32,464 nucleotides of DNA from an uncultured Bacilli bacterium (GTDB lineage Bacteria > Bacillota_I > Bacilli_A > RF39 > UBA660), in assembly GCA_944358805.1 (NCBI GenBank), contig CALVSD010000004.1, positions 1 through 32,464 of the forward strand, given 5' to 3'. Both the position numbers and the translations under genes were made by a program. A model generated the notes under the pieces. It did not search any database and was not told where the DNA came from. It saw only the letters and a list, made by a program, of their open reading frames with translations. Each line of letters begins with the position of its first letter. Positions within the stretch are counted from its first letter, which is position 1. Shown here one piece after another: positions 15,195 through 22,847 of this stretch.

Positions 15195-16895
15195 ATGGAT
15201 GGACTATTTATTGTATTAACAGTCGTAATTATATCTTTTCTATTTATTTTAATAACGTTGATTTTTACCAAGAGAAAGCAAACTAAGAAATATAAAAATG
15301 TAATAAATGAATTAGATGTAGAAAAGAATAAATTAATAGGGGTGACAGTTTTATCTGAATTTTCTAAAGTAAAAGAATTAGTAAAAACGGATAATTTAAA
15401 ACAAAAATTGGAAGATTGGGATAATATATTTAAGGATATCAAGGATACTGAAGTTCCAAAATTAAACGATTTAATATTGGAAACAGAATTTTTAGTTGAT
15501 AAAAAAGAATATAAACAAGCAATAAAGAAAATAGCTTATATAGAAATGCAAATTATGGAGTTAAGAAAAAAAAGTGAGAAATTAGTTGAAGAAATAAAAT
15601 TAATTACTACGTCAGAAGAAAGAAACAGATCATTAATAACAAAATTAAAGATAAATTATAGAGAAATTGAAAGTAAATTTTCACGTACTAAAAAGGATTA
15701 TGGAGAAGTAGCAGAATCTATAGAAACAGAATTTAAAAATATTGAAAAAGAGTTCCAAGATTTTGAGGATGCTATGGATATTAATGATTATGTTCTTGTA
15801 GAAAAAATTGTAACTTCACTAGAAGAAAAGATAAATAATATGAAGGTTATAATTGAAGAAGTTCCATCTATTGTTCTTACTGCTACTGTTTTATTACCAA
15901 ATAGAATAGAAGAGATGACTACAATTTATTTTAGGATGCTCAGAGACGGTTATCCATTAGATTATCTAAATGTAGAATATAATTTTAAAGAAATAAAAGA
16001 AAAAATTGCTAAAATAATTGAAGAGTTAAAAAAATTAAACATTGGAGAATCTAAAATAGAATTAAGGACAATGCTTGAATACTTCGATACTCTATATAAT
16101 GATTTTGATAAAGAAAAAGAATGTAAAGATTTATTTAAAGAAAATACAAAAGTATTAAAAAATAAATTAGATAAAATAAAGAAAATTGTTAAAGATATTT
16201 ATTTGCAGATAGATGATATAAAAAGCACGTATGATTTAACTGATGAAGCAATAAATAAGTTTAGTATTTTAAATAAAAACTTAGAGCAAATAAGTGAAGA
16301 CTATAAATCTTTGATATCGCATGGTAATGGTCATACTTTTGCTTATTCAAAATTAGTTGATGAACTTGATGGATTAAATATTAAATTATCTAGACTTCAA
16401 GATGATTTGGATTATCAATTAAGATCTATTACTAGTATGAAAGATGATGAAACGAGGGCAAAAGAACAACTTGATTCTATAAAAAAATTATTGAAACAAT
16501 CAAAAAATAAATTGAATGAATACAAGATACCTATTATACCTAGTAGTTATTTTATAGAATTAAAAGAAGCACAGGATGCAATTAGAGAAGTAATGAAAGA
16601 ACTTGATAAGAAACCGATTGTCATTAAGATACTAAATATAAGAGTAGACACTGCGAGGGATTTGGTCTTTAAAATATATAATAAAACAAATGATATGGTA
16701 AAATCCGTTAAAATGAGCGAAAAAATAATAATTTATGGTAATAGATATAGAAGTCAATATCCAGCGATTAGTGAAGCTTTAGATAAAGCTACAAGCTTAT
16801 TTTATAAGGGACAGTATAAGTTGTCTTTTGAGTTAGCAGCTGAAGCCATATTAAAAATAGATAGTGATGCAATAGAAAAATTGTCTTTAAATTGA
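15195..16895 (+). CDS. ezrA: EzrA, septation ring regulator
   Basis: EzrA is a membrane-bound, spectrin-like regulator that links FtsZ to the membrane and limits Z-ring formation. Residues about 4-25 are the N-terminal transmembrane helix. The rest is a long array of helical bundles, with family segments such as WDNIFKDIKDTEVPKLNDLI near the start, LPNRIEEMTTIYFRMLRDGYPL mid-protein (only parts quoted) and the C-terminal QYPAISEALDKATSLFYKGQ. At 566 aa it has the usual length. GAGGTGA (15184-15190) sets the start, and an extended -10 (TGATAAAAT, 15157-15165) lies upstream. It ends in TGA. The two following genes encode membrane proteins of unknown role; ftsA and ftsZ lie about 11 kb downstream. 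Confidence 0.92.
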   Translation: MDGLFIVLTVVIISFLFILITLIFTKRKQTKKYKNVINELDVEKNKLIGVTVLSEFSKVKELVKTDNLKQKLEDWDNIFKDIKDTEVPKLNDLILETEFLVDKKEYKQAIKKIAYIEMQIMELRKKSEKLVEEIKLITTSEERNRSLITKLKINYREIESKFSRTKKDYGEVAESIETEFKNIEKEFQDFEDAMDINDYVLVEKIVTSLEEKINNMKVIIEEVPSIVLTATVLLPNRIEEMTTIYFRMLRDGYPLDYLNVEYNFKEIKEKIAKIIEELKKLNIGESKIELRTMLEYFDTLYNDFDKEKECKDLFKENTKVLKNKLDKIKKIVKDIYLQIDDIKSTYDLTDEAINKFSILNKNLEQISEDYKSLISHGNGHTFAYSKLVDELDGLNIKLSRLQDDLDYQLRSITSMKDDETRAKEQLDSIKKLLKQSKNKLNEYKIPIIPSSYFIELKEAQDAIREVMKELDKKPIVIKILNIRVDTARDLVFKIYNKTNDMVKSVKMSEKIIIYGNRYRSQYPAISEALDKATSLFYKGQYKLSFELAAEAILKIDSDAIEKLSLN

Positions 16896-16920
16896 TTTTT
16901 TTTCTAAAGTATGGTATTCT
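16892..16920 (+). promoter_or_regulatory. SigA-type promoter for the repeat protein
   Basis: TTGATT at 16892-16897 (it overlaps the ezrA stop), 17-bp spacer, TATTCT at 16915-16920 preceded by TGG (extended -10). Confidence 0.6.
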
Positions 16921-16933
16921 ATATTATAGAATA
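16915..16933. promoter_or_regulatory. 19-bp perfect palindrome on the -10 box, candidate operator
   Basis: TATTCTATA (16915-16923), T, then TATAGAATA (16925-16933): a perfect dyad that begins at the -10 box and covers the expected start site, ending just before the ribosome site GAGGAGG (16935-16941). The position is typical of a repressor site. It could instead form a hairpin in the mRNA leader. Confidence 0.45.
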
Positions 16934-16947
16934 AGAGGAGGTACAAA

Positions 16948-18198
16948 ATGAACTTTATAGATTTTTTAATAAAATACTATGTATGGATTATAGTAGTATT
17001 AGTAATTTTAATAATTACTATAATAGGATTTTTAGCAGACAAAAAAATGAAAAATAAGAAAGACAAGAATAAGGAGAATGATGAAAAAATGATGAATAAT
17101 GAAATTAATGAACCAACATCTTTACAACCACAAAATATATTAAATGGAAATGATATTCCTGTTCAACAACCATATAATAATGAAGTGGTAAATGATATGA
17201 ATGTTGGTAGAGATAATAATTTTGCTCAAAATAATTATGCAACTAATTCAAATGGATTTGTTGCAAATTCAAATGCACAAGCATTAAATTCTTTGCAGGG
17301 GATTACCACTGAAAGTAGAAATGAATCACAGGCAGATAAGTGGGAAGTGCCAACATCCCCAGAGCCAACAGTACAACCAAGTCCTGTAATGCCAGGAGCA
17401 ATTGCACCAACAGTAAATGCAGCACCAATTAATGCATGGGAAGTGCTAGCAGCACAAGAACCAACAGTGCAACCAAGTCCTGTAATGCCAGAAGCAGTTG
17501 CACCAACAGTAAATGCAGCACCAATTAATGCATGGGAAGTGCCAGCAGCACAAGAACCAACAGTACAACCAAGTCCTGTAATGCCAGAAGCAGTTGCACC
17601 AACAGTAAATGCAGCACCAATTAATGCATGGGAAGTGCCAGCAGCACAAGAACCAACAGTACAACCAAGTCCTGTAATGCCAGAAGCAGTTGCACCAACA
17701 GTAAATGCAGCACCAATTAATGCATGGGAAATGCCAGTGGCACAAGAACCAACAGTGCAACCAAGTCCTGTAATGCCAGAAGCAGTTGCACCAACAGTAA
17801 ATCCAACACCGGTTAATGCATGGGAAATGCCAGCGGCATCAGAACCAACAGTGCAACCAAGTCCTGTGATGCCAGAACAAATAGCACCAACAGTAAATCC
17901 AACACCGGTTAATGCATGGGAAATGCCAGTGGCACAAGAACCAACAGTGCAACCAAGTCCTGTAATGCCAGAACAAATAGCACCAACAGTAAATCCAACA
18001 CCGGTTAATGCATGGGAAATGCCAGCGGCACAAGAACCAACAGTACAACCAAGTCCTGTAATGCCAGAACAAATAGCGCCAACAGTAAATGCAGCACCAG
18101 TTGCTAATAATTCAACTACTCAATACACATCTTCTGTTGGGCAAGGTCAATTTTTTGATGTAAATGGATTTTCTAATAATAATATAGATAATAACTAG
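16948..18198 (+). CDS. Membrane protein with eight 32-residue Pro/Ala/Val repeats
   Basis: GAGGAGG at 16935-16941 sets the start. Residues about 10-32 form a membrane helix, followed by a short basic stretch (KKMKNKKDKNKENDEK), which suggests the C-terminal part is cytoplasmic by the positive-inside rule. Residues about 50-131 are Asn/Gln-rich and disordered. Residues 132-387 are eight units of 32 residues, each beginning WE[VM]P and containing EPTVQPSPVMPE and APTVN, followed by a polar tail. No catalytic domain was seen. It follows ezrA and precedes a tail-anchored Asn-rich protein 22 bases on, so an envelope or division role is an inference. Repeats have far higher GC than the rest. Confidence 0.8.
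   Translation: MNFIDFLIKYYVWIIVVLVILIITIIGFLADKKMKNKKDKNKENDEKMMNNEINEPTSLQPQNILNGNDIPVQQPYNNEVVNDMNVGRDNNFAQNNYATNSNGFVANSNAQALNSLQGITTESRNESQADKWEVPTSPEPTVQPSPVMPGAIAPTVNAAPINAWEVLAAQEPTVQPSPVMPEAVAPTVNAAPINAWEVPAAQEPTVQPSPVMPEAVAPTVNAAPINAWEVPAAQEPTVQPSPVMPEAVAPTVNAAPINAWEMPVAQEPTVQPSPVMPEAVAPTVNPTPVNAWEMPAASEPTVQPSPVMPEQIAPTVNPTPVNAWEMPVAQEPTVQPSPVMPEQIAPTVNPTPVNAWEMPAAQEPTVQPSPVMPEQIAPTVNAAPVANNSTTQYTSSVGQGQFFDVNGFSNNNIDNN
17341..18108 (+). repeat. Eight tandem 96-nt coding repeats
   Basis: Units begin with TGG at 17341, 17437, 17533, 17629, 17725, 17821, 17917 and 18013, exactly 96 bases apart. Units 3 and 4 are identical and unit 2 differs from them at two bases. A unit has 45 G+C in 96, well above the flanks. 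Early units have EAVAPTVNAAPINA; later ones have EQIAPTVNPTPVNA. Confidence 0.97.
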
Positions 18199-18220
18199 AA
18201 CAATAAAAAGGAGGGGTATT

Positions 18221-18673
18221 ATGAGTGATGAAGAAATAATGAAAAAATTTAATGAACAGTTTTCTAACAATGCAATTGATGGTAATAATAAAAAAGAAAA
18301 TAACCCAACACCTTATAGAGTGGGAGAAAATTTAAATAACATGATAAATGAAAATACTATAAAAATGCCAAATTCAGTAAAAAGTGATCCTTCCTTAAAT
18401 CCAGTTAATAATGTTGTTAATTACAATATGGTAAATAATAATATTCAACCAAGTAATATAAATGCTAATGTTAATAATAATAATTTAAATACATATAACA
18501 ATAATGTTAATTATAATTATGTGCCAATAGATAATACTAAAAAAGCAAAAAAGCCAACGATAAAGTTGACTAGTGATGCATTAGCACTTCTTTTAATTGT
18601 TGTTATATTACTTGCGTTTATATTTATAACACCTAATATATATGATTTTATAAGACAAATTAAGATGAAATAG
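18221..18673 (+). CDS. Tail-anchored Asn-rich protein, 150 aa
   Basis: A strong AAGGAGGGG precedes ATG 18221. Residues 1-115 are very polar and Asn-rich, with little predicted fold (VNNVVNYNMVNNN and similar). Residues about 118-138 are a single membrane helix (LALLLIVVILLAFIFI), and a short basic tail ends IRQIKMK, so this looks like a tail-anchored protein. It is 22 bases downstream of the repeat protein with no terminator between, so they share an operon. Both pair one membrane helix with a long disordered region, in opposite orientations along the chain. The end overlaps the convergent RNHCP gene by 14 bases. Function is unknown. Confidence 0.75.
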   Translation: MSDEEIMKKFNEQFSNNAIDGNNKKENNPTPYRVGENLNNMINENTIKMPNSVKSDPSLNPVNNVVNYNMVNNNIQPSNINANVNNNNLNTYNNNVNYNYVPIDNTKKAKKPTIKLTSDALALLLIVVILLAFIFITPNIYDFIRQIKMK

Positions 18674-18968
18674 AAGATGAGAGTTTGATTATTATATCAA
18701 AATCATCATCAGTGGCAATAATATTTTTATGTAATTGCCCACATTTAGAACACTTATATATAATTTTATAAGTGTTTTTATATTTTTCTATTCCTATTGG
18801 TTTAAGAAGTCCTTGACATTTGTTACTCCTATCACCTGGGTTAATATCTACATGTTTAGAATACAAACAAAAAGGGCAGTGGTCCCTTGCTGTATAGTTT
18901 AATTTAGGAACATTTCTATTACAATTTTCACATATAAATTCTTCATCAATCATATTAAATTTTTTCAT
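18660..18968 (-). CDS. RNHCP-domain zinc-ribbon-like protein
   Basis: I start at ATG 18968, since the minus-strand AGGTGAT lies just upstream of it; a GTG at 18977 sits inside that site. The 102-aa protein has the RNHCP signature: FICENC (Cys13, Cys16), then ARDHCPFCLYSKHVD (His30, Cys31, Cys34), PGDRSNKC (Cys51), and a closing CSKCG (Cys73, Cys76). Those cysteines probably bind one or two zinc ions. The family is common in Bacillota and has no established function; nucleic-acid binding is only a guess. It overlaps the convergent tail-anchored gene by 14 bases and has a good SigA promoter on the minus strand. Confidence 0.88.
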   Translation of the reverse strand: MKKFNMIDEEFICENCNRNVPKLNYTARDHCPFCLYSKHVDINPGDRSNKCQGLLKPIGIEKYKNTYKIIYKCSKCGQLHKNIIATDDDFDIIIKLSSSISS

Positions 18969-18985
18969 AAAAATCACCTAAAAAT

Positions 18986-19014
18986 AGTATATCATAGTAG
19001 ATTTTAAATGTAAA
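18986..19014 (-). promoter_or_regulatory. SigA promoter for the RNHCP gene
   Basis: On the minus strand TTTACA (19009-19014), 17-bp spacer, TATACT (18986-18991) preceded by TGA (extended -10). Confidence 0.75.
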
Positions 19015-19017
19015 TTA

Positions 19018-19046
19018 TTGCTAAAGAAAACAAATAATGTTATACT
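19018..19046 (+). promoter_or_regulatory. SigA promoter for the pseudopilin gene
   Basis: TTGCTA at 19018-19023, 17-bp spacer, TATACT at 19041-19046 preceded by TGT (extended -10). It is back to back with the RNHCP promoter, the -35 boxes being 3 bases apart. Confidence 0.7.
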
Positions 19047-19075
19047 TTTACTAGAAGAATGGGGAATGATTTTTC

Positions 19076-19468
19076 ATGAATAACAAAGGATTTACATTAA
19101 TAGAATTATTAGCTACGATAACTATTATTGCTATAATTGCTTCAATTATTACTTTTAGTATAGGATCAACATTGTCTCTAAGTGAAGAAAAATCATATGA
19201 GTTATTGAAAAATAATGTTATTAATATGGCTAATTTGTATATTACAGAATGTGAAGCTAATAGTATTGACTGTAATGGAGAATATAATTGGAATAATAAT
19301 AGTACTAGTTTTTTTGCAAAAAATTTAATATTAAAAGGATACTTTAAAAGTAACGAGTTGAAAAATCCTATAAATGAACATGATTTAACAAATTGTTTAA
19401 TTATAAATGTAAAAAAAGATATAAACAATTCTTATAATATAACTTTAGATGACTCAAAATGTAATTAA
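19076..19468 (+). CDS. Type IV pilin-like (pseudopilin) protein
   Basis: The N-terminus MNNKGFTLIELLATITIIAIIASII is a class-A prepilin signal: Lys4-Gly5 is the cleavage site, Phe6 would be methylated, and Glu10 is the conserved fifth mature residue, followed by the hydrophobic helix. The short C-terminal part (about 35-130) contains four cysteines that could form two disulfides. At 130 aa it is like a ComGC- or PulG-type minor pilin. No prepilin peptidase, ATPase or ComGA/GB gene is nearby, so assembly would depend on genes elsewhere. It stands alone between its promoter and terminator. Role in DNA uptake, secretion or pili cannot be decided here. Confidence 0.88.
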   Translation: MNNKGFTLIELLATITIIAIIASIITFSIGSTLSLSEEKSYELLKNNVINMANLYITECEANSIDCNGEYNWNNNSTSFFAKNLILKGYFKSNELKNPINEHDLTNCLIINVKKDINNSYNITLDDSKCN

Positions 19469-19495
19469 AATCTAACAAAAGTTAGATTTTATTAT
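19467..19495. terminator. Terminator after the pseudopilin gene
   Basis: AAAATCTAAC (19467-19476) pairs perfectly with GTTAGATTTT (19481-19490) around an AAAA loop. The flanking A and T runs would let it act on both strands, which suits the convergent minus-strand gene at 19512. Confidence 0.8.
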
Positions 19496-19511
19496 AAATT
19501 TAAAAAAATAG

Positions 19512-19712
19512 TTAATAATAAGGATATGGGTAAGGATATGGGTAAGGAGCAATAGGTCTTGGAGGTAATGGTCTAGGATAAAATGCAGGAGCTAGTAATC
19601 CTCCGGTTATTCCTCCTAATATAAATGGTCCTAAAAATCCTCCTCCTATAAATCTGTCATTTGCATGGTAAAAATTATTTTGATTTCTTCTATTATACAT
19701 GTTGTTATACAT
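19512..19712 (-). CDS. Gly/Pro/Tyr-rich miniprotein, possibly spore-associated
   Basis: A good GAAAGGGG (19720-19727) lies 7 bases before the minus-strand ATG, and the + strand does not code here, so this 66-aa gene is probably real. It has three parts: an Asn/Tyr/Arg-rich start (MYNNMYNRRNQNNF), a Gly-rich hydrophobic segment (FIGGGFLGPFILGGITGGLL), and a Pro/Arg/Tyr tail ending in PYPYPYPYPYY, encoded by short direct repeats near 19519-19548. Similar compositions occur among small coat and spore-surface proteins of Bacillota; that link is only by composition and by the sporulation genes elsewhere in this window. No sporulation-type promoter was found for it. Confidence 0.65.
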   Translation of the reverse strand: MYNNMYNRRNQNNFYHANDRFIGGGFLGPFILGGITGGLLAPAFYPRPLPPRPIAPYPYPYPYPYY

Positions 19713-19766
19713 AATAATTCCCCTTTCATAATATTATATAAAAAAAGTAATGGAGAGTGATTAAAT

Positions 19767-20879
19767 ATGATGAATAAATTAAAAATATTAGCAAATATTT
19801 TAGTAGATTATTCAATTAATGTTAAAAAAAATGAAAAAGTATTAATATCTGTTGATAATGGAGTAGATAAAAATTTAATAAGATATATCATGAAAAATAT
19901 TATTGATAAAGAAGGATATCCATATTTAAAAATAAATGATGAAGAGATAAATAATTTAATTTATGAAAATTTGAATGACTTAATGATAGATAGTATTGCA
20001 AAAAGGAAAAAATTTGAAGTTGATAATTATGATGCATTTATTAGCATTTGCTATAATGCGAATGATTTTGAAAACAGAAATACTAATATTGTTAAATTAA
20101 AAGAATTGGGTAATTTAACTAAAGAGATAGATGATATAAGAATAAATAAAAGAAAATGGGTTCTTTTAAACTATCCTTCGTCTTTGGATGCTTATAAGTC
20201 TAAAATGACAACTAGTGAATTTTATGAATTTGCTCTTGACACTATGATATTTGATTATAGTAGTATGAATGAAGCTTTAAAACCTTTAAAAGAATTAATG
20301 GAAAAAACGGATAAAGTTCATATAAAAACTGATACAACAGATTTGACTTTCTCAATCAAAGGAATGCCTGCTATTATATGTGCGGGGAAATATAATATAC
20401 CAGATGGAGAAATATATACAGCACCTATAAAAGATAGTGTAAACGGGTATATTACGTATAATACTCCTTCTCCTTATAGAAATAGTGTGTTTACCAAAGT
20501 TAAGTTAACTTTTGAAAATGGTAAAATAATTAAGTGTGAAAGTGAGCAAGATAACGATAAATTAGAGGAAATATTTAATACTGATGAAGGAAGCAGATAT
20601 GTTGGAGAATTCGCACTTGGAGTAAATCCATTAATAAAAAATCCGATGGGGGATATTTTATATGATGAAAAAATAATTGGAAGTTTACATTTTACACCTG
20701 GTAATGCTTATGCAGATGCTTTTAATGGTAATATTTCTTCTATCCATTGGGATTTAGTACTTATTCAAAGAAAAGAATATGGCGGAGGGGAAATTTACTT
20801 TGATGATATTTTAATTAGAAAAGATGGTGAATTTGTTTTGCCAGAATTAGAAAAACTTAATTTTAAAAATTACTCATAA
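19767..20879 (+). CDS. M29-family metallo-aminopeptidase
   Basis: The protein matches the M29 family (AmpS, aminopeptidase T), dimeric two-metal enzymes that release N-terminal residues from peptides. Candidate metal ligands and catalytic residues are all present: Glu215 in PDGEIYTAP, Glu281 in GEFALGVNP, His308 and Tyr315 in SLHFTPGNAY, and His327/Asp329 in IHWDL. The N-terminal half (about 1-180) is the family alpha/beta domain. At 370 aa it is a little shorter than the usual 400 or so. It starts at ATG 19767 (ATG 19770 is also possible) after GGAGAGTGAT. It is monocistronic and ends in a strong terminator. A cytoplasmic housekeeping peptidase is likely. Confidence 0.9.
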   Translation: MMNKLKILANILVDYSINVKKNEKVLISVDNGVDKNLIRYIMKNIIDKEGYPYLKINDEEINNLIYENLNDLMIDSIAKRKKFEVDNYDAFISICYNANDFENRNTNIVKLKELGNLTKEIDDIRINKRKWVLLNYPSSLDAYKSKMTTSEFYEFALDTMIFDYSSMNEALKPLKELMEKTDKVHIKTDTTDLTFSIKGMPAIICAGKYNIPDGEIYTAPIKDSVNGYITYNTPSPYRNSVFTKVKLTFENGKIIKCESEQDNDKLEEIFNTDEGSRYVGEFALGVNPLIKNPMGDILYDEKIIGSLHFTPGNAYADAFNGNISSIHWDLVLIQRKEYGGGEIYFDDILIRKDGEFVLPELEKLNFKNYS

Positions 20880-20899
20880 ATTAATATGGGTAATTTTTT
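20866..20899 (+). terminator. Terminator of the M29 gene
   Basis: The 12 bases at 20866-20877 pair with 20886-20897 (one T-G pair) around an 8-base loop; the T-tract runs to 20899. The left arm lies in the 3' end of the gene. Confidence 0.8.
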
Positions 20900-20919
20900 C
20901 TAAAATAATCAAAAACTAT

Positions 20920-20947
20920 TTTCAATTATATTTTTTTTTGATATAAT
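20920..20947 (+). promoter_or_regulatory. Promoter for the lipoprotein operon
   Basis: TATAAT at 20942-20947 preceded by TGA (extended -10), with a weak TTTCAA at 20920-20925 (16-bp spacer) as the -35. Confidence 0.6.
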
Positions 20948-20968
20948 TAGATAAGAGTAGGTGACAAT

Positions 20969-21604
20969 ATGAAGAAATGTCTAATTTTACTACTTTTATT
21001 AATTTTTGTTTCAGGATGTACTAGAATAGATAACAAAACTGACTATGCAAATATTGCTAGTAATGTAATTAATTCTCCAATAGATTTAGTTAATGTTGCT
21101 ACAAAAGGGTATAAATATTATCTTCCTAAAGGTGCAACATTAATGTATAATTTTGATTTTAATCAAAAGTTTAGAATCTTAGAAGAAGATGTATACATGT
21201 ATGTAGATATAGTTAGTTATTATTATAAAAAAGATTTAAATGATTATGATAAAGATTTTAATTATTATTTTAGTAATATCAGTAGTAAGGATAAAGTTGG
21301 TTATATAGGTATAAATAAAGAGGATAATCAATATTTTGTTAAAATCGTATATAACTATAGTAAAATTGAATTTTACACAACGAAAGAAAAGATACCTAGC
21401 TTGATAAGTTATTCTATAATAATTATGGATAGTATTGAATATAATGATATTTTAATTCTTGAAATGATTGAAGATAATAGTGTTCGAAGTGAAGAATCTG
21501 AATATAAAATTTATAAACCTAATGATAATGAAAGTAAATTTAATGAGTATTTAGAGGAATATGTTCAAGATGATGAAAAAATTGAGGCTTTGCCAGATAA
21601 ATAA
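20969..21604 (+). CDS. Lipoprotein of unknown function, 211 aa
   Basis: The N-terminus MKKCLILLLLLIFVSGC ends in a clear lipobox (V-S-G-Cys17), so the mature protein should be lipid-anchored on the outer face of the membrane. The mature part is mixed alpha/beta and Tyr/Asp/Asn-rich; no domain was recognised. The last 40 residues are acidic. AGGTGA (20958-20963) sets the start. It is 20 bases upstream of an acidic cytoplasmic-type protein and the YtxG/YtxH-like genes, with no terminator between, so the four genes probably form one operon from the promoter at 20920-20947. Confidence 0.8.
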   Translation: MKKCLILLLLLIFVSGCTRIDNKTDYANIASNVINSPIDLVNVATKGYKYYLPKGATLMYNFDFNQKFRILEEDVYMYVDIVSYYYKKDLNDYDKDFNYYFSNISSKDKVGYIGINKEDNQYFVKIVYNYSKIEFYTTKEKIPSLISYSIIIMDSIEYNDILILEMIEDNSVRSEESEYKIYKPNDNESKFNEYLEEYVQDDEKIEALPDK

Positions 21605-21624
21605 TAGAAGAAAGAGGTGCCATT

Positions 21625-22560
21625 ATGGGGCTATTAGATAAATTAAAAAATTTGTTTACTGATGAAGAAGAAATTATTGAAACACAAGAAATTGAAGTAG
21701 AAGAGGAACCTAAAGTAGAAGAACCACCGAAATTACCAACATTTATGCGTGAAAAAATAGAAAAAGAAGAAAAACAGATTAATATATTAGAAGAAAAAGC
21801 AGTAGAAGAGGAAAATTTAAGTGATAGAAATTTAGTAAAAACTGATAATAGTTTTAAATTTCCTTTAGCTTTTGATGATAAAGATTTTGAGGTTCCAAGT
21901 TATAATTCACAAAATGTAATTCAAAAAGTAAAAGAAAAAGAAAAGGAAAATGAAAAAAAGAAAAGTGTTTCAGAATTATATGCAAAAAAAGCAGAAAAGA
22001 AGAAAGAAAAACATGTTTTTAGAGCAACACCAATAATATCTCCAGTTTATGGTATTTTAGATAAAAATTATAAAAAAGAAGAAGTAAAAGCAAAAAAAGA
22101 AAGTGACTATGAATTGAAAAGACCTTCTAAAAAGGTTGACTTTGAAAGTGTAAGAATGAAAGCTTTTGGTACTTTGGCAGATGAATTACAAGATAATCTT
22201 TTGGATGATCTTACGGATGTAAAAGAACCAAAAAATGTTGAAGTATATCATGATGAAGAACTGCTTAGTGACATAACAGAAGAGTCTAATAATAAAGATA
22301 CAACAATAGGTGCAGCAGAAGAAAATTATTACGATTTTGGAGTTGAATATGAGGTTCCAAAAGAACAAGAATCTGATACTTCAAAAGAAGAAGTGAAAAT
22401 AGTTAATCATAATGATGAGGAAGTAGTAGCAGAAAAAATAGAAGTTAAAGAAGAACCTAAGAAAAATGATAAAGTTTTAAGTAGTACCGATGATGAAGAA
22501 TTAACAGATGATTTGTTTGATTTAATTGATTCAATGTATGAAGAAAGGGACGACTTATAA
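21625..22560 (+). CDS. Acidic, largely disordered protein with amphipathic N-terminus, 311 aa
   Basis: I do not recognise this protein. The first residues, MGLLDKLKNLF, would form an amphipathic helix able to bind the membrane, as in the starts of SepF-like proteins, but no SepF domain follows. Residues about 15-60 and 190-311 are very rich in Glu, Asp and Lys. Residues about 130-185 (RATPIISPVYGILDKNYKKEE, quoted in part) may be the only conserved core. There is no signal peptide or membrane helix. Its stop TAA shares a base with the ATG of the next gene, so translation is coupled. A membrane-associated scaffold is one inference. Confidence 0.65.
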   Translation: MGLLDKLKNLFTDEEEIIETQEIEVEEEPKVEEPPKLPTFMREKIEKEEKQINILEEKAVEEENLSDRNLVKTDNSFKFPLAFDDKDFEVPSYNSQNVIQKVKEKEKENEKKKSVSELYAKKAEKKKEKHVFRATPIISPVYGILDKNYKKEEVKAKKESDYELKRPSKKVDFESVRMKAFGTLADELQDNLLDDLTDVKEPKNVEVYHDEELLSDITEESNNKDTTIGAAEENYYDFGVEYEVPKEQESDTSKEEVKIVNHNDEEVVAEKIEVKEEPKKNDKVLSSTDDEELTDDLFDLIDSMYEERDDL

Positions 22561-22847
22561 TGGAAATTTTAGATATTTTACAAGTTATTTTATATATATT
22601 GGGTTCTATTTTACTTATCGTATTAATAATATTAGGTATAAAATTAATTATTACTATGAATAAAATAGAAAATGTTGTAGATGATATTAATGTTAAAGTT
22701 AATAAATTAAATGGAATATTTACTATTATTGATTTAACTACAGATAAATTAGCATTATTTAGTGATAAAATAATTGATGCTATTAGTACGGTTGTCAGAA
22801 AAATATTTTCTAAGAAAAAAAGAAAGGAAGAAGAAATTAATGAGTAA
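22560..22847 (+). CDS. YtxG/DUF948-like small membrane protein
   Basis: The 95-aa protein has an N-terminal membrane helix (about 7-30), then an amphipathic coiled region (about 34-80: IENVVDDINVKVNKLNG) and a basic tail (KIFSKKKRKEEE). This is the arrangement of YtxG/DUF948 proteins, which in Bacillus lie directly before ytxH, as here. Its ATG overlaps the stop of the upstream gene by one base, and its own end overlaps the ytxH start by 8 bases. The family is linked to general stress in B. subtilis, but the biochemical role is unknown. The call rests on layout and context more than on motifs. Confidence 0.7.
   Translation: MEILDILQVILYILGSILLIVLIILGIKLIITMNKIENVVDDINVKVNKLNGIFTIIDLTTDKLALFSDKIIDAISTVVRKIFSKKKRKEEEINE

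Noticed and set aside
17446-18072. Two long minus-strand open frames rich in Cys and Trp
   Set aside because: They are mirror frames of the Pro/Ala repeats and have no ribosome site.
17341-18108. Regular repeats that could look like a CRISPR array
   Set aside because: Units are 96-nt, contiguous and in frame within one protein, with no unique spacers and no cas genes.
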